Positions 25,340-36,360 of a stretch of DNA of 64,000 bases are shown piece by piece (position 1 is the first letter of the stretch; each line of letters begins with the position of its first letter). This DNA is from CAVVMA01 sp963788205 (GTDB lineage: Bacteria > Desulfobacterota > Binatia > Binatales > Binataceae), in the NCBI GenBank assembly GCA_963788205.1, contig CAWBGG010000007.1:744001-808000 (forward strand), given 5' to 3'. Position numbers and translations under genes: made by a program. Below the pieces are notes generated by a model that made no database searches, was not told the origin of the DNA, and was given only the letters and a program-made list of their open reading frames with translations.

Positions 25340-25350
25340 ACTTGACAAGT
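25340..25350. promoter_or_regulatory. Candidate operator in the divergent promoter region
   Basis: ACTTGACAAGT, a perfect 5+1+5 palindrome, lies in the 44-bp gap between the outer-membrane protein gene and the divergent HTH regulator, next to TATAGT-like sequence read on the minus strand. The location suits autoregulation and control of the transporter, but a site this short could be chance. Confidence 0.3.
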
Positions 25351-25353
25351 ATC

Positions 25354-26457
25354 ATGGCGAGCATTCGTGAAACCCGGATCGCGCGCGGATTGACGCAGAG
25401 CGAGCTGGCGCGCCGCGCCGGCATCTCGCGCCAGGCGCTCAGCGCGGTCGAGTCGGGCGCCTACCAGCCCAGCGTGGCGGTCGCCCTCAGTCTCGCGCGC
25501 GAGCTCGGCGCGACGGTCGAGTCGCTGTTCGCGCAACCCGATGGCGGCGACTGCCGTCGCATCGAGGCGCGATGGGACAGCGCGGCGCCGTCGCCGAGCC
25601 GCGGCGTGGTGCTCGGCCGTGTCGGCGGACGGGTGGTCGCCGTGCCGCAGCCGGCGGCGCGTCTGTCGCTGGCGCCGCGCGCGGGGACCCTCGAACGCGC
25701 GGGCAAAATGCGCGCGCAAGTCGCCACGATGCGCTCGCCCGACGAGATCGATTCAACGCTGCTGATCGCGGGATGCGATCCCGCGGTCACGATCCTCGCC
25801 GACTGGATGGCGCGGCGGCGCTCGCCGGTCTGCGCGGTGGGCCTGCGATGTTCCAGCAGCCGGGCGCTCGCCACGCTGCTCGAAGGCCGCGCGCACGCCG
25901 CCGGCGTACATCTGAGGGATCGCCGCAGCGGCGAATACAATCTTGCTCCGGTGCGCCGCGCGCTCGGCCGCCGCCCCGCGCTGTTGGTGAGTTTTGCGCG
26001 CTGGGAGCTGGGGCTGGCCACCGCGCCCGGCAATCGCCGCGCCATTCGCGGCTTCGCCGACCTCGGCCGGCCGGAACTGCGGATCGCCAATCGCGAGCGC
26101 GGTTCCGGCGCGCGCGGCGCCCTGGACGACGCGATCACCGAGCTCGGCTTGCGCGCCGATCGCATCTCCGGTTACCAATATGAGGTGAGCGGGCATCTGG
26201 AAGTCGCCGCCGCGATCGCGGCCAATCAGGCCGATGCCGGAGTGACTATTCGCGTCGCCGCGCAGGCCTACGGGCTGGGATTCGTTCCGCTCAGGGACGA
26301 ACGCTACGACCTGGTGATGCTCGCGTCCGAAGCCGATTCGCCGGTGGTCAAGGCGATGCTCGAGGCGCTCAACTCGCGCCGCTTCGCGCGCGAGCTCAAC
26401 CAGTTCTGCGCCTACGATACCGATCAGATGGGTCGCGTGGCCGGCCGCCTGAACTGA
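25354..26457 (+). CDS. XRE-type HTH regulator with oxyanion-binding-like domain
   Basis: About 367 residues. An XRE helix-turn-helix fills residues ~3-57 ('RGLTQSELARRAGISRQALSAVESG'). Residues ~115-350 resemble the periplasmic-binding-protein-like domain of COG1910-type molybdate sensors, with 'LIAGCDPAVTILADWM' and 'EVAAAIAANQADAGVTIR'-like sequence near the end. The start is ATG 25354, because the longer frame begins with a poor TTG. It is divergent from a tungstate/molybdate transporter operon, so it probably senses the transported oxyanion in the cytoplasm and controls uptake. No direct evidence is present for the ligand. Confidence 0.85.
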   Translation: MASIRETRIARGLTQSELARRAGISRQALSAVESGAYQPSVAVALSLARELGATVESLFAQPDGGDCRRIEARWDSAAPSPSRGVVLGRVGGRVVAVPQPAARLSLAPRAGTLERAGKMRAQVATMRSPDEIDSTLLIAGCDPAVTILADWMARRRSPVCAVGLRCSSSRALATLLEGRAHAAGVHLRDRRSGEYNLAPVRRALGRRPALLVSFARWELGLATAPGNRRAIRGFADLGRPELRIANRERGSGARGALDDAITELGLRADRISGYQYEVSGHLEVAAAIAANQADAGVTIRVAAQAYGLGFVPLRDERYDLVMLASEADSPVVKAMLEALNSRRFARELNQFCAYDTDQMGRVAGRLN

Positions 26458-26474
26458 CGGGTTTTAGTACTACG

Positions 26475-28378
<1,904 letters not shown>

Positions 28379-28382
<4 letters not shown>

Positions 28383-28600
28383 TCCGCGGCGGCGCCTTCG
28401 AGGCGGAAGCCGATACGGACCGTCACCTGGAACGTCGGCTTGGCTTTCTTGTCGATCGAGCCGCGGATGTTGCTGACCTCGAACCAATCGAGGTTCCGCA
28501 ACGTCTCACTGGCCTTCTTGATCGCGTTGCGAATCGCTTTCTGCACACTGTCGTCCGAAACGCCGACCACTTCGATTACCTTGTAGGTCTTGTCAGGCAT
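28379..28600 (-). CDS. Dodecin (flavin-binding small protein)
   Basis: A 73-residue protein of the dodecin family, which forms hollow dodecamers that bind and store flavins or other cofactors. 'TYKVIEVVGVSDDSVQKAI' at the N-terminus, the flavin-stacking Trp in 'LRNLDWFEV', and the Gln in 'TFQVTVRIGFRLE' match the family. ATG 28600 follows a GGAGGGAGA site. The final bases overlap by 4 bp the stop of the convergent thioredoxin-NHL gene. Confidence 0.93.
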
Positions 28601-28623
28601 GATCTCCCTCCGATTGACTATAG

Positions 28624-30075
28624 TCACTGCGCGGTCTTTGATTGTTCGGGAAATTGCGCGGCCAAAACGGCCGGATCCTCGATCGTCCTCAAATCAAGCA
28701 AGAACGCGCCGTCCTCGATGCGGCCGATAATCGGTGGGCGGGCGCGGCGGAACAGCGCCGCGATCGCGTCTGCCGACAGCGCGTCGTGAGTCACCCTCAG
28801 GGCTCGCGTTTCCAGCTCGGCTTCCGGCAGCGAGCCGGAACCCACTTGCGAAGCCGACGCGATAACTTCGATGCGGAATCCCGTGCCCAGCCGTTCGGAC
28901 AGGATCGCCTGCGCGGTAATCGCCTCCGCCTCCAGCTCCTTCACCGAGCGCCGCAGATGGCGCAGCGTGGGGATCGCGACCTCGATTGCGCTCGAGCGCA
29001 GGTACAGCCGCAGGGTCGCCGACAAGGCGGCCAGCGTCAGCTTGTCGCATCGCAGCGCCCGCTTGAGCGGATTTTCCTTGAGCTTCGCTACCAGAGCGCT
29101 TTTGCCGGCGATCAATCCGGCCTGCGGACCGCCCATCAGCTTGTCGCCCGAAAACGTGACCAGCCCAGCGCCCGCCGCGATCCTTTCCGACACGATCGGC
29201 TCGCGCGGGAGTCCGAACTCGCTCAGATCAACGAGCGCGCCGGAGCCGAGATCTTCCATCACCTCGATGCCGCGCGCGCGGCCGATCTCGACCAGCTCTG
29301 CGAGCGCGACCTCGGCGGTGAATCCGGTCACGCGGTAGTTGGAGGGATGAACCTTGAGCAGCAGCGCGGTGTCGGGCCCGATCGCATCCAGGTAGTCGCG
29401 CGGATGGGTGCGGTTGGTCGTTCCGACCTCGCGCAGGCGCGCGCCGCTCCGGGCCATAATCTCGGGCAGCCGGAACGACCCGCCGATTTCGATCAATTCG
29501 CCGCGCGACACGACTACCTCGCGCCCGTCGGCCAGCGAGTTGAGCGCCAGCAGAACGGCGGCGGCGTTGTTGTTGACCACGGTCGCGGCTTCGGCGCCGG
29601 TCAGCGCGCAAATCTCCGCTTGGACCGCGTGGTCGCGATCGCCGCGGCTGCCGCCGGACAGATCGTATTCCAGGTTGAGCGGCGAGCGCGCCGCCTGCTC
29701 GACCGCTGCGATCGCGGCCTCGGGCAGAATCGCGCGTCCCAGGTTGGTGTGGAGCACCACGCCAGTGGCGTTGACGACCGGCGTGAGCGCCGGTTCATCG
29801 GCCGCGATTGCGCGCTCCGCGCGCAACAGGATTTCCTCGATTATTGCGGTGCGCGATTGAGGGCCGCGCCAGCCGCCGGCGCCGATCCTCGCGCGCAGCT
29901 CGGCCATCTGCCGCTGCACCATCAGTTTCACATAGCGGCGCGCGAGCGCGGCCAGCGTCGGAGCCTGTTCGGCGGCGCGTAGGCATTCATCGATCGAGGG
30001 CAGTTCGCGCAGTAGCGCGCTTGGATCGTCGCCGGGCAGTCGCGCCGAGCGGCGCTTGTTGGCATTGGCGGTCAC
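28624..30075 (-). CDS. selA: L-seryl-tRNA(Sec) selenium transferase
   Basis: A 483-residue PLP enzyme that converts Ser-tRNA(Sec) to Sec-tRNA(Sec) with selenophosphate. Features are the N-terminal 'PSIDECLRAAE', 'PVVNATGVVLHTNLGRA', 'VVNNNAAAVLLAL', and the PLP lysine in 'VTFSGDKLMGGPQAG'. The frame is open upstream into the MFS gene, but GTG at 30075 fits the family and lies 2 bp after the MFS stop. selB, selC and selD are not in the window, and no obvious selenoprotein gene was recognised. Confidence 0.95.
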   Translation of the reverse strand: MTANANKRRSARLPGDDPSALLRELPSIDECLRAAEQAPTLAALARRYVKLMVQRQMAELRARIGAGGWRGPQSRTAIIEEILLRAERAIAADEPALTPVVNATGVVLHTNLGRAILPEAAIAAVEQAARSPLNLEYDLSGGSRGDRDHAVQAEICALTGAEAATVVNNNAAAVLLALNSLADGREVVVSRGELIEIGGSFRLPEIMARSGARLREVGTTNRTHPRDYLDAIGPDTALLLKVHPSNYRVTGFTAEVALAELVEIGRARGIEVMEDLGSGALVDLSEFGLPREPIVSERIAAGAGLVTFSGDKLMGGPQAGLIAGKSALVAKLKENPLKRALRCDKLTLAALSATLRLYLRSSAIEVAIPTLRHLRRSVKELEAEAITAQAILSERLGTGFRIEVIASASQVGSGSLPEAELETRALRVTHDALSADAIAALFRRARPPIIGRIEDGAFLLDLRTIEDPAVLAAQFPEQSKTAQ

Positions 30076-30077
30076 GC

Positions 30078-31418
30078 CTACGCCTCCAGCGCTTCGCGGC
30101 GGGCCTGCTCGGCGGCGATTAATCTGATCCTCGTCAGCAGAACACATCCGCAGACGAGCGCGACCATCCCGCAGCAAAATACCGCGACCCTGGGACTGAC
30201 ATGCTGGCCGATGAACCCGACTTCCAGGCTCCCCAGCGGCGCCATTCCGATAAACGACAGCGTGTAGATGCTCATCACGCGGCCGCGCAACTCGTCGGAG
30301 ACGAACAGTTGCAACAGCGTGTTGGTGGTCGCCATGTAGTTCATCAGGCCCGCGCCGACCAGAAACTCGGCCGCCATCGAGAGCGCCATCCACGGCGACA
30401 GCCCGAACAGCATCACGCCGATAGCCATGCAGAAGATTCCAAACGTAAGGTTCTGGCGCAGCCGCCGCGACGCGCTGGAGTTCGAGGCCATCACCAGCGC
30501 GCCGAGCACTGCGCCAACTCCTTGCGACGCGAGCAGAAAACCGTACGCGCGTGGTCCGCCATGCAGCAGGTCGCGCGCGAAGACCGGCACCAGGACCGTG
30601 AACGGCACCGCGAAGCCGCTGTTAATCGCGACCAACAACAGCAGATAGAAGGTCGCGTCGTGATGCCGTACGTAGCTGAGCCCTTCCCGCACGCGGACCA
30701 GCATCGCGGAGCCAAAGCTGGTGCGCGCGCGCCGCGGAACATCCATCTGGAGCAGGCTCCAGATCACGGCGAGGAAGCTCAGCCCGTTGAGAAAAAAACA
30801 TCCGGCCTCGCCGAAGCCCATCAGCAGCAGGCCCGCGACCGCCGGGCCGATCGCGCGCGCGCCGTTGAACATCATCGAGTTGAGCGCGATCGCGTTGGGC
30901 AAATCCTCGCGCCCCACCATCTCGACCACGAACGATTGCCGCCCCGGCATATCGAACGAGGCCACCAGTCCGTTGAGCGCCGCCAGGATGATCACGTGCT
31001 CGACGCGGACTACGTGCCACCAGGTCAGCGCCGCCAGCAGGAACGCGTTGACCATCAGGACGGTCTGCGTGGCCACGATCAGGCGGCGCCGGTCGACGTG
31101 ATCGATCACCACGCCGGCGAACAGCCCGGTCAGCAGAATCGGCGTATAGCTCGCGAACGACACCACGCCCAGCATGAAGGAAGAATTGGAGAGCCGCAGC
31201 ACCAGCCACGCCTGCGCCACGGTCTGCATCCAGGTGCCGATCAGCGAGACCAGTTGGCCCGAGAAATACAGCCGATAATTGCGATGGCCGAACGCGCGAA
31301 AAGCCGCGGTCCATCCTGATTGCGCGCTATCGGCTTCCAGCTCGGCCGACTCGATCTCGGCAGCTTCGACCTCGGCGGGATCGGGAATCGGCACGCTGGC
31401 TGTCGGACTTGGCTTCAT
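30078..31418 (-). CDS. MFS transporter, EntS-like multidrug/siderophore exporter family
   Basis: About 446 residues with 12 predicted membrane segments. The N-terminal ~40 residues are acidic and cytoplasmic ('VEAAEIESAELEADSAQ'), then 'AFRAFGHRNYRLYFSGQLVSLIGTWMQTVAQAWLV', the conserved start of MFS_3/EntS-type exporters. 'NGLVASFDMPGRQSFVVEMV' and 'SDELRGRVMSIYTL' are further family motifs. ATG 31418 is preferred; the frame extends further only through a region antisense to the next gene. It is divergent from the GH36 gene with 83 bp between, and it ends 2 bp before the selA start. Confidence 0.88.
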   Translation of the reverse strand: MKPSPTASVPIPDPAEVEAAEIESAELEADSAQSGWTAAFRAFGHRNYRLYFSGQLVSLIGTWMQTVAQAWLVLRLSNSSFMLGVVSFASYTPILLTGLFAGVVIDHVDRRRLIVATQTVLMVNAFLLAALTWWHVVRVEHVIILAALNGLVASFDMPGRQSFVVEMVGREDLPNAIALNSMMFNGARAIGPAVAGLLLMGFGEAGCFFLNGLSFLAVIWSLLQMDVPRRARTSFGSAMLVRVREGLSYVRHHDATFYLLLLVAINSGFAVPFTVLVPVFARDLLHGGPRAYGFLLASQGVGAVLGALVMASNSSASRRLRQNLTFGIFCMAIGVMLFGLSPWMALSMAAEFLVGAGLMNYMATTNTLLQLFVSDELRGRVMSIYTLSFIGMAPLGSLEVGFIGQHVSPRVAVFCCGMVALVCGCVLLTRIRLIAAEQARREALEA

Positions 31419-31501
31419 CGCAGGAATCCCAAAGTTTGACAGACCCCGCGCCATCGCGCGAGCCGCTTGCCGCCGCGCGCGGGCTTTGCGAAGCTTCGCC
31501 C

Positions 31502-33376
31502 GTGATACCGAACCGATTGGAGCTGCGATGGCGCGACAGCACGGGCGTCGCGCGCGTCCTCGATTTGCCGATCGCGCCTGGCGCATCACGCGCGTCGGTG
31601 CGACAGGACGCGGTAGAACTCGCGATCCGAATCGAGCGCACCGCCGGCCAGCCCGGCAAGGAGATGATTTTGCGCGCCACCGTCGCCAATCGCGGCGACC
31701 AGCCGATTGCGCTCGAGTCGGCAACCTACGGGGTCGCAACCGGAATCGCCGCCGATCGCCCGGCGCGATTCTTCAAGCACGGCTATCAATCGTGGAGTGA
31801 TTCGCGCGCCGCCCGCGTTGGTGCCGGCCGCCCTCACTATCGCGACCAGGCCGTTGAGCTGATCCGGCTTTCCCATCAGAGCGAAACGACGCGCCCCGCG
31901 GAATTCCCCGAAGGCGCAACCTCCGAGCTGTTCACGATCATCGAGGCCGACGGCGCAGACGAGCGCCTGCTGGCCGGATTTGTCGGCGGGGCGTCGCAGC
32001 TCACGGCGATCACCGTCGCGACTCCGGCCGAAATCAGAGCGCGCGTGATGCTCGACGGCGTCACGCTCGTGGCCCGTGCCGAATGCGAGCTGGAGCCGCT
32101 GATGCTGGTGCGCGCTGAGCAGCCGGCGGCCCGCCTGGCGGCGCGATGGGCCGCTGCGATCGGCGCCGCGATGGGCGCGCGCGTCAACGCGCCATACCAG
32201 CGCGGATGGTGTTCCTGGTACCACTACTTTCACGCCATCACGGAAGACGCGCTCCGCGCCAACCTGCGCGCGCTGGCGGCGGCGCGCGATGATTTTCCAA
32301 TCGAGCTAGTGCAGCTTGACGACGGTTTTCAGTCGGCGCTCGGCGATTGGGACACCACCAACGCGAAATTCCCCAGCGGGCTCAAGCGCATCGCGGATGA
32401 GATTCGCGGCGCCGGCTTCGCCGCCGGCATCTGGACCGCGCCGTTTCTCGCCGCGCGCGACGCGCAAATCATGAATGCGCACCCCGAATGGTTCATCCGC
32501 GATCCCAATGGCGAGCCGCTCAAGGCCGGCTACAATACTCACTGGACTACCCATCAGGACGGCTTTGCCTACGCGCTCGATCCAACTCATCCAGCTTTCA
32601 CGGACCATCTCTCGCGCCTGTTCGCTAAGCTGGTCGATGAATTTGGCTATTCCTATTTGAAACTCGACTTTTTGTATGCCGCCGCCGCGCAGGGAATTCG
32701 CCACGACCAGGGACTGACGCGCGCGCAGGCGCTGCGCCGCGGCCTCGAGGCGATACGGGCGGGCGCCGGCGAGCGGACCTTCATTCTCGGCTGCGGATGT
32801 CCGCTCGGGCCGGCGATCGGAATTGTCGACGGGATGCGCATTGGCGAGGATGTCTCTCCGGCGTGGGGCACCGGAACCAAACAGGCGATCGACGCGATTG
32901 TGGCGCGCAGCTTTATGCATCGGCGGCTGTGGCTCAACGATCCGGACTGCCTGATGCTGCGCCAGCGCGAAACCAGCCTGAGCGCCAACGAGCGCGGGGC
33001 GCTCGCCGCCGCGATCGCGGTCAGCGGCGGGATGCTTCTGCTCTCCGACGACATGAGCCTGCTCGGACCCGAGGAGGCCGCGCTGTTCCGATCAGTGGCG
33101 CAACTCGGCTCCGAAGCCGACTCCGCCGCGGGACCAGCTCTGCCGCTCGATTTGCTGGAGCAAGGACCGATTCGTGTGCTGAAGAAGGAGCTGCCCGGCT
33201 ACGCGCTCGCGATGATCCTGAATCGCGGCGATGAGACCGAACGAGTCGCGGTCCACGATTCCAGTCTGGACGACGCCGAGGTGCGAATGGTCTCGCTCGA
33301 AGGTACAGAGGACGACGCGCCCGAGTCCATCCAGTTGGCGCCGCATAGCGCCTGTATCGTCCGGATGCGCCGCTGA
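31502..33376 (+). CDS. Alpha-galactosidase-like glycoside hydrolase (GH36)
   Basis: About 624 residues. A beta N-domain is followed by a (beta/alpha)8 catalytic domain with 'RGWCSWYHYF', 'LVQLDDGFQS', the nucleophile aspartate in 'YLKLDFLYAAA', and the general-acid aspartate in 'MRIGEDVSPAWG'. These are GH36/clan-D hallmarks. No signal peptide is visible, so it probably acts on imported alpha-galactosides in the cytoplasm. GTG 31502 is chosen as the start; the frame runs upstream to a TTG that would overlap the divergent MFS start. Confidence 0.88.
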   Translation: MIPNRLELRWRDSTGVARVLDLPIAPGASRASVRQDAVELAIRIERTAGQPGKEMILRATVANRGDQPIALESATYGVATGIAADRPARFFKHGYQSWSDSRAARVGAGRPHYRDQAVELIRLSHQSETTRPAEFPEGATSELFTIIEADGADERLLAGFVGGASQLTAITVATPAEIRARVMLDGVTLVARAECELEPLMLVRAEQPAARLAARWAAAIGAAMGARVNAPYQRGWCSWYHYFHAITEDALRANLRALAAARDDFPIELVQLDDGFQSALGDWDTTNAKFPSGLKRIADEIRGAGFAAGIWTAPFLAARDAQIMNAHPEWFIRDPNGEPLKAGYNTHWTTHQDGFAYALDPTHPAFTDHLSRLFAKLVDEFGYSYLKLDFLYAAAAQGIRHDQGLTRAQALRRGLEAIRAGAGERTFILGCGCPLGPAIGIVDGMRIGEDVSPAWGTGTKQAIDAIVARSFMHRRLWLNDPDCLMLRQRETSLSANERGALAAAIAVSGGMLLLSDDMSLLGPEEAALFRSVAQLGSEADSAAGPALPLDLLEQGPIRVLKKELPGYALAMILNRGDETERVAVHDSSLDDAEVRMVSLEGTEDDAPESIQLAPHSACIVRMRR

Positions 33377-33452
33377 GCCGCGTCAATCGCGCCGGCGCTG
33401 GTTTGCCCGTCCGAGCGCAACCGACCTAAACTTGGAGCGGAGGCGTACCCCG

Positions 33453-34229
33453 ATGTCCGAGCCGAATCTGATCCTTCACGAAGAAGAAGGCCTGCTCACG
33501 ATCACGATGAACCGGCCCGAGAAGCGCAATCCGCTCTCGTCCGCGATGATGGCCGATCTGATCGCGGCGTTGCGCGCCGCCGGCGAGCGGCGCGATCTGC
33601 GCGCAGTGATCCTCGCCGGCGCGGGTCCCGCTTTCAGTGCCGGTCACGATCTCAGCGAGTTGGTCGGCCGCGACATCGGTTTCTACCGCCATGTCTTTGA
33701 CCTGTGCGCCGAGCTGATGCATACCGCGCAACAGATTCCGCAGCCGGTGATCGCGCGCGTGCACGGTATCGCCACTGCCGCCGGATGCCAGCTCGCGGCG
33801 ACCTGCGATCTCGCGGTGGCGGCCGAGAGCGCCAAGTTTGCCACCCCCGGTGTGCGAATCGGGCTGTTCTGCTCGACCCCGATGGTTGCGCTGACGCGCG
33901 CGATCGGGCGCAAGCGCGCGATGGAGATGCTGCTCACGGGCACGCCGATCGACGCTCGCACCGCCGCCGAATGGGGACTCGTAAACCGCGTCGTGCCCGA
34001 TGCCGACCTGATCGCAGAGACCCGCCGCCTAGTGACGCAAATCGTCGAGGCCAGCTCGCTGACGGTCGCGATCGGCAAGCAGGCCTTCTACGCGCAGATC
34101 GATCTCGATCAGCGCAAGGCCTACGACTACACCAAGGAAGTGATGAGCCTCAACGCGATGGCCTCCGACGCGCAGGAGGGAATCGGCGCATTCCTGGAAA
34201 AGCGCAAACCGCACTGGTCCGGCAAGTGA
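33453..34229 (+). CDS. Enoyl-CoA hydratase/isomerase family protein
   Basis: A 258-residue crotonase-fold enzyme. 'LLTITMNRPEKRNPLSSAMM' starts the fold; the oxyanion-hole segments are 'PAFSAGHDLSEL' and 'GIATAAGCQLAATCDLAVA'. The second catalytic glutamate of hydratases (near 'ESAKFATPGVRIGLFCSTP') appears to be replaced by small residues, as in ECHDC3-like members, so true hydratase activity is uncertain. GGAG precedes the ATG. The stop overlaps the next GTG (GTGA), so it heads or belongs to the coupled glycan operon. Confidence 0.88.
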   Translation: MSEPNLILHEEEGLLTITMNRPEKRNPLSSAMMADLIAALRAAGERRDLRAVILAGAGPAFSAGHDLSELVGRDIGFYRHVFDLCAELMHTAQQIPQPVIARVHGIATAAGCQLAATCDLAVAAESAKFATPGVRIGLFCSTPMVALTRAIGRKRAMEMLLTGTPIDARTAAEWGLVNRVVPDADLIAETRRLVTQIVEASSLTVAIGKQAFYAQIDLDQRKAYDYTKEVMSLNAMASDAQEGIGAFLEKRKPHWSGK

Positions 34230-35179
34230 CTCTGGATCTCGCCGATAGTGGCCATCAGGCCACGCCCATCCGGGTCGGGACGCTTGATGTGGCTGCTCGC
34301 TGCTGTCCCATCTGCGGCAGCAACGATCGCGCGAAACTCTTCGCCGAGGAGAACATCAACCTTGATCTGGATCGCTTCGCGTTCGCGTCGCGCAAGGTTC
34401 CTGAATACATGCACTGGCGTCTGTGGGAGTGCGCCGTGTGCGACCTGGTATACGCCAATCCGGCCCCTCTCGCTGGACAGTTGGCAAGCCTCTATCTCGA
34501 GGCGGCATTCGCCAGCTCGATCGAGGCACGCTACGCTAGCCGCACGTACGGCCGTCTGTTGAAGCGAATCGCCACTCGGCTTCCGGACCGGGCCCAGGCG
34601 ATGGATATCGGTACTGGAGACGGCGCTTTCTTGAAGGAGCTGATCGACGCGCAGTTTTCCCCGGTGGTAGGAATCGAGGCGTCGGCCGCGCCGATCGCGG
34701 CTGCGGATCCGCGCGTGCGTCCATTGATCCGTCACCAGTCGTTCCAGCCGGGATCGTTCTCTGAGGGGGAATTCACCCTGGTAACCTGCTTTCAGACCAT
34801 CGAGCACGTGAGCGAGCCGCTGGCCATGGCGCGCGACATCTGGCGCATTCTTAAGCCCGGCGGCGCGCTCTTTCTGATCGGCCACAATCGCCGCGCGCTT
34901 TCTGCCCGGTTGCTCGGCTTCCGATCACCTATCTTTGATATCGAACACTTGCAGCTCTTCTCCCCCAAAAGCTTTCGCCGCATGTTGGAGGGCGCCGGTT
35001 TCAGGCAGGTCGAGGTGCGTTCTTTCCTCAACGCCTATCCGATCTCATATTGGAGCCAATTGCTCCCGTTCCCAAAGCGGTTGAAGCAATCAGTGCTGAC
35101 AGTTCTCGCGCGGACAAGGGCGGGGCAAATGTCGATTCCGTTACCGGCTGGTAACCTGGCAGCAGTAGGCTATAAGTAA
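34226..35179 (+). CDS. Zinc-ribbon SAM-dependent methyltransferase
   Basis: A 317-residue protein. The N-terminal ~70 residues carry a four-Cys metal site, 'CCPICGSND' and 'WECAVCDLVYANPAPL', typical of sugar and natural-product C- or O-methyltransferases. The SAM domain follows: 'AMDIGTGDGAFLKEL', 'FTLVTCFQTIEHVSEPLAM' and 'RILKPGGALFLIG'. 'FDIEHLQLFSPKSFRRMLEGAGF' is a family-typical late motif. It starts inside the previous stop (GTGA). The neighbours suggest a sugar or lipid-linked sugar as substrate. Confidence 0.86.
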   Translation: MTLDLADSGHQATPIRVGTLDVAARCCPICGSNDRAKLFAEENINLDLDRFAFASRKVPEYMHWRLWECAVCDLVYANPAPLAGQLASLYLEAAFASSIEARYASRTYGRLLKRIATRLPDRAQAMDIGTGDGAFLKELIDAQFSPVVGIEASAAPIAAADPRVRPLIRHQSFQPGSFSEGEFTLVTCFQTIEHVSEPLAMARDIWRILKPGGALFLIGHNRRALSARLLGFRSPIFDIEHLQLFSPKSFRRMLEGAGFRQVEVRSFLNAYPISYWSQLLPFPKRLKQSVLTVLARTRAGQMSIPLPAGNLAAVGYK

Positions 35180-35217
35180 GGCCTCAAAGGGTAGCTTCTC
35201 AGGAGACCCCTGATTCG

Positions 35218-36213
35218 ATGAACAAGCTTGTCAGCATTGTGTCCCCCTGCTTCAACGAGGAAGACAACGTCCAATCATGCTATCAGGCCGTACGCGAGAT
35301 CTTCGAGAAGGAGATGGCCGGTTATGATTTCGAGCAGATCTTCGCGGACAACGCCTCAACGGACCGGACCGTCGAAGTGCTGCGCGAAATCGCGGCGGCC
35401 GACAAGCGCGTCCGCGTGATCGTCAACGCGCGCAACTACGGGCCTTTTCGCTCGACCTTCAACGCCTTGCGTCACTGTCGCGGCGATGCCGTTCTGGTAA
35501 TGCTGGCTGTCGACCTTCAAGATCCCCCGGTACTCATTCCAGAATTCGTGCGAAAGTGGGAGGCAGGTTACTACGTAGTGTACGGCATTCGCCGGACCCG
35601 GGAGGAGGGCGTTATGCTACGTACTACGAGACGGCTGTACTATCAGCTCGTCAAGAGCGTAGCCAATATAGAACTTCACGCGAATGTTGGTGAATTCCAG
35701 TTGATAGACCGGCGCGTTCTCACGGCGCTGACTATGTTCGATGACTATTATCCGTATATCCGCGGCTTGATTGCCAATTGCGGCTTCAAGTCAACTGGAA
35801 TCGAGTATACCTGGCGTGCGCGAAGGAAGGGATTTTCCAAGAACTCGCTGATATCGCTCTTCGATCAGGGATTGAATGGTTTAGTATCTTTCAGCAGCAT
35901 TCCAATCCGTCTTGCGACCGTCACTGGCTTCGCCGTAGCGGCCCTCTCGATTGTTTATGCGCTAGTTACGTTGGCGATCAATCTCGTGGCTGGGAGGTCT
36001 TTCGGGCCGCCCGGTACTGCAACACTGATCGTTGGGATGTTCTTTTTCTTCGGCCTCGTGCTCTTTTTTCAGGGTTTAATCGGTGAATACGTAGGAGCCA
36101 TCCACGCTCAGGTGCGCCATCAGGGCTTCGTCATCGAACAGGAACGAATCAACTTTGGCGAGGAACCTTCTGAGAAGCCCCCTGCGCCGAAAGGCCCGGA
36201 TGCGAGAGAGTGA
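35218..36213 (+). CDS. Family 2 glycosyltransferase, polyprenyl-phosphate sugar synthase-like
   Basis: A 331-residue membrane glycosyltransferase. The GT-A domain (residues ~5-225) starts 'LVSIVSPCFNEEDNVQSC' and has an acidic nucleotide/metal motif in 'LAVDLQDPP'. Two C-terminal membrane helices are seen ('LATVTGFAVAALSIVYALVTLAI' and 'ATLIVGMFFFFGLVLFFQGLIGEYVGAI'). This layout is that of ArnC/GtrB-type enzymes, which load sugars onto polyprenyl phosphate. A Shine-Dalgarno (AGGAGA) lies before the ATG. Confidence 0.9.
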   Translation: MNKLVSIVSPCFNEEDNVQSCYQAVREIFEKEMAGYDFEQIFADNASTDRTVEVLREIAAADKRVRVIVNARNYGPFRSTFNALRHCRGDAVLVMLAVDLQDPPVLIPEFVRKWEAGYYVVYGIRRTREEGVMLRTTRRLYYQLVKSVANIELHANVGEFQLIDRRVLTALTMFDDYYPYIRGLIANCGFKSTGIEYTWRARRKGFSKNSLISLFDQGLNGLVSFSSIPIRLATVTGFAVAALSIVYALVTLAINLVAGRSFGPPGTATLIVGMFFFFGLVLFFQGLIGEYVGAIHAQVRHQGFVIEQERINFGEEPSEKPPAPKGPDARE

Positions 36214-36360
36214 CACCAACTTACCAATCCCGTGTCGCTCGGCATCATCGGTCAAACTTCGCGATTGCCAATAGCGCGCGCAACTTGTATTGATCGGCGA
36301 ACGGATCGCGAAGTGGCTGCCTTGCGGCAGTATCAACTTCATCCGGGGATGACGTTCACG

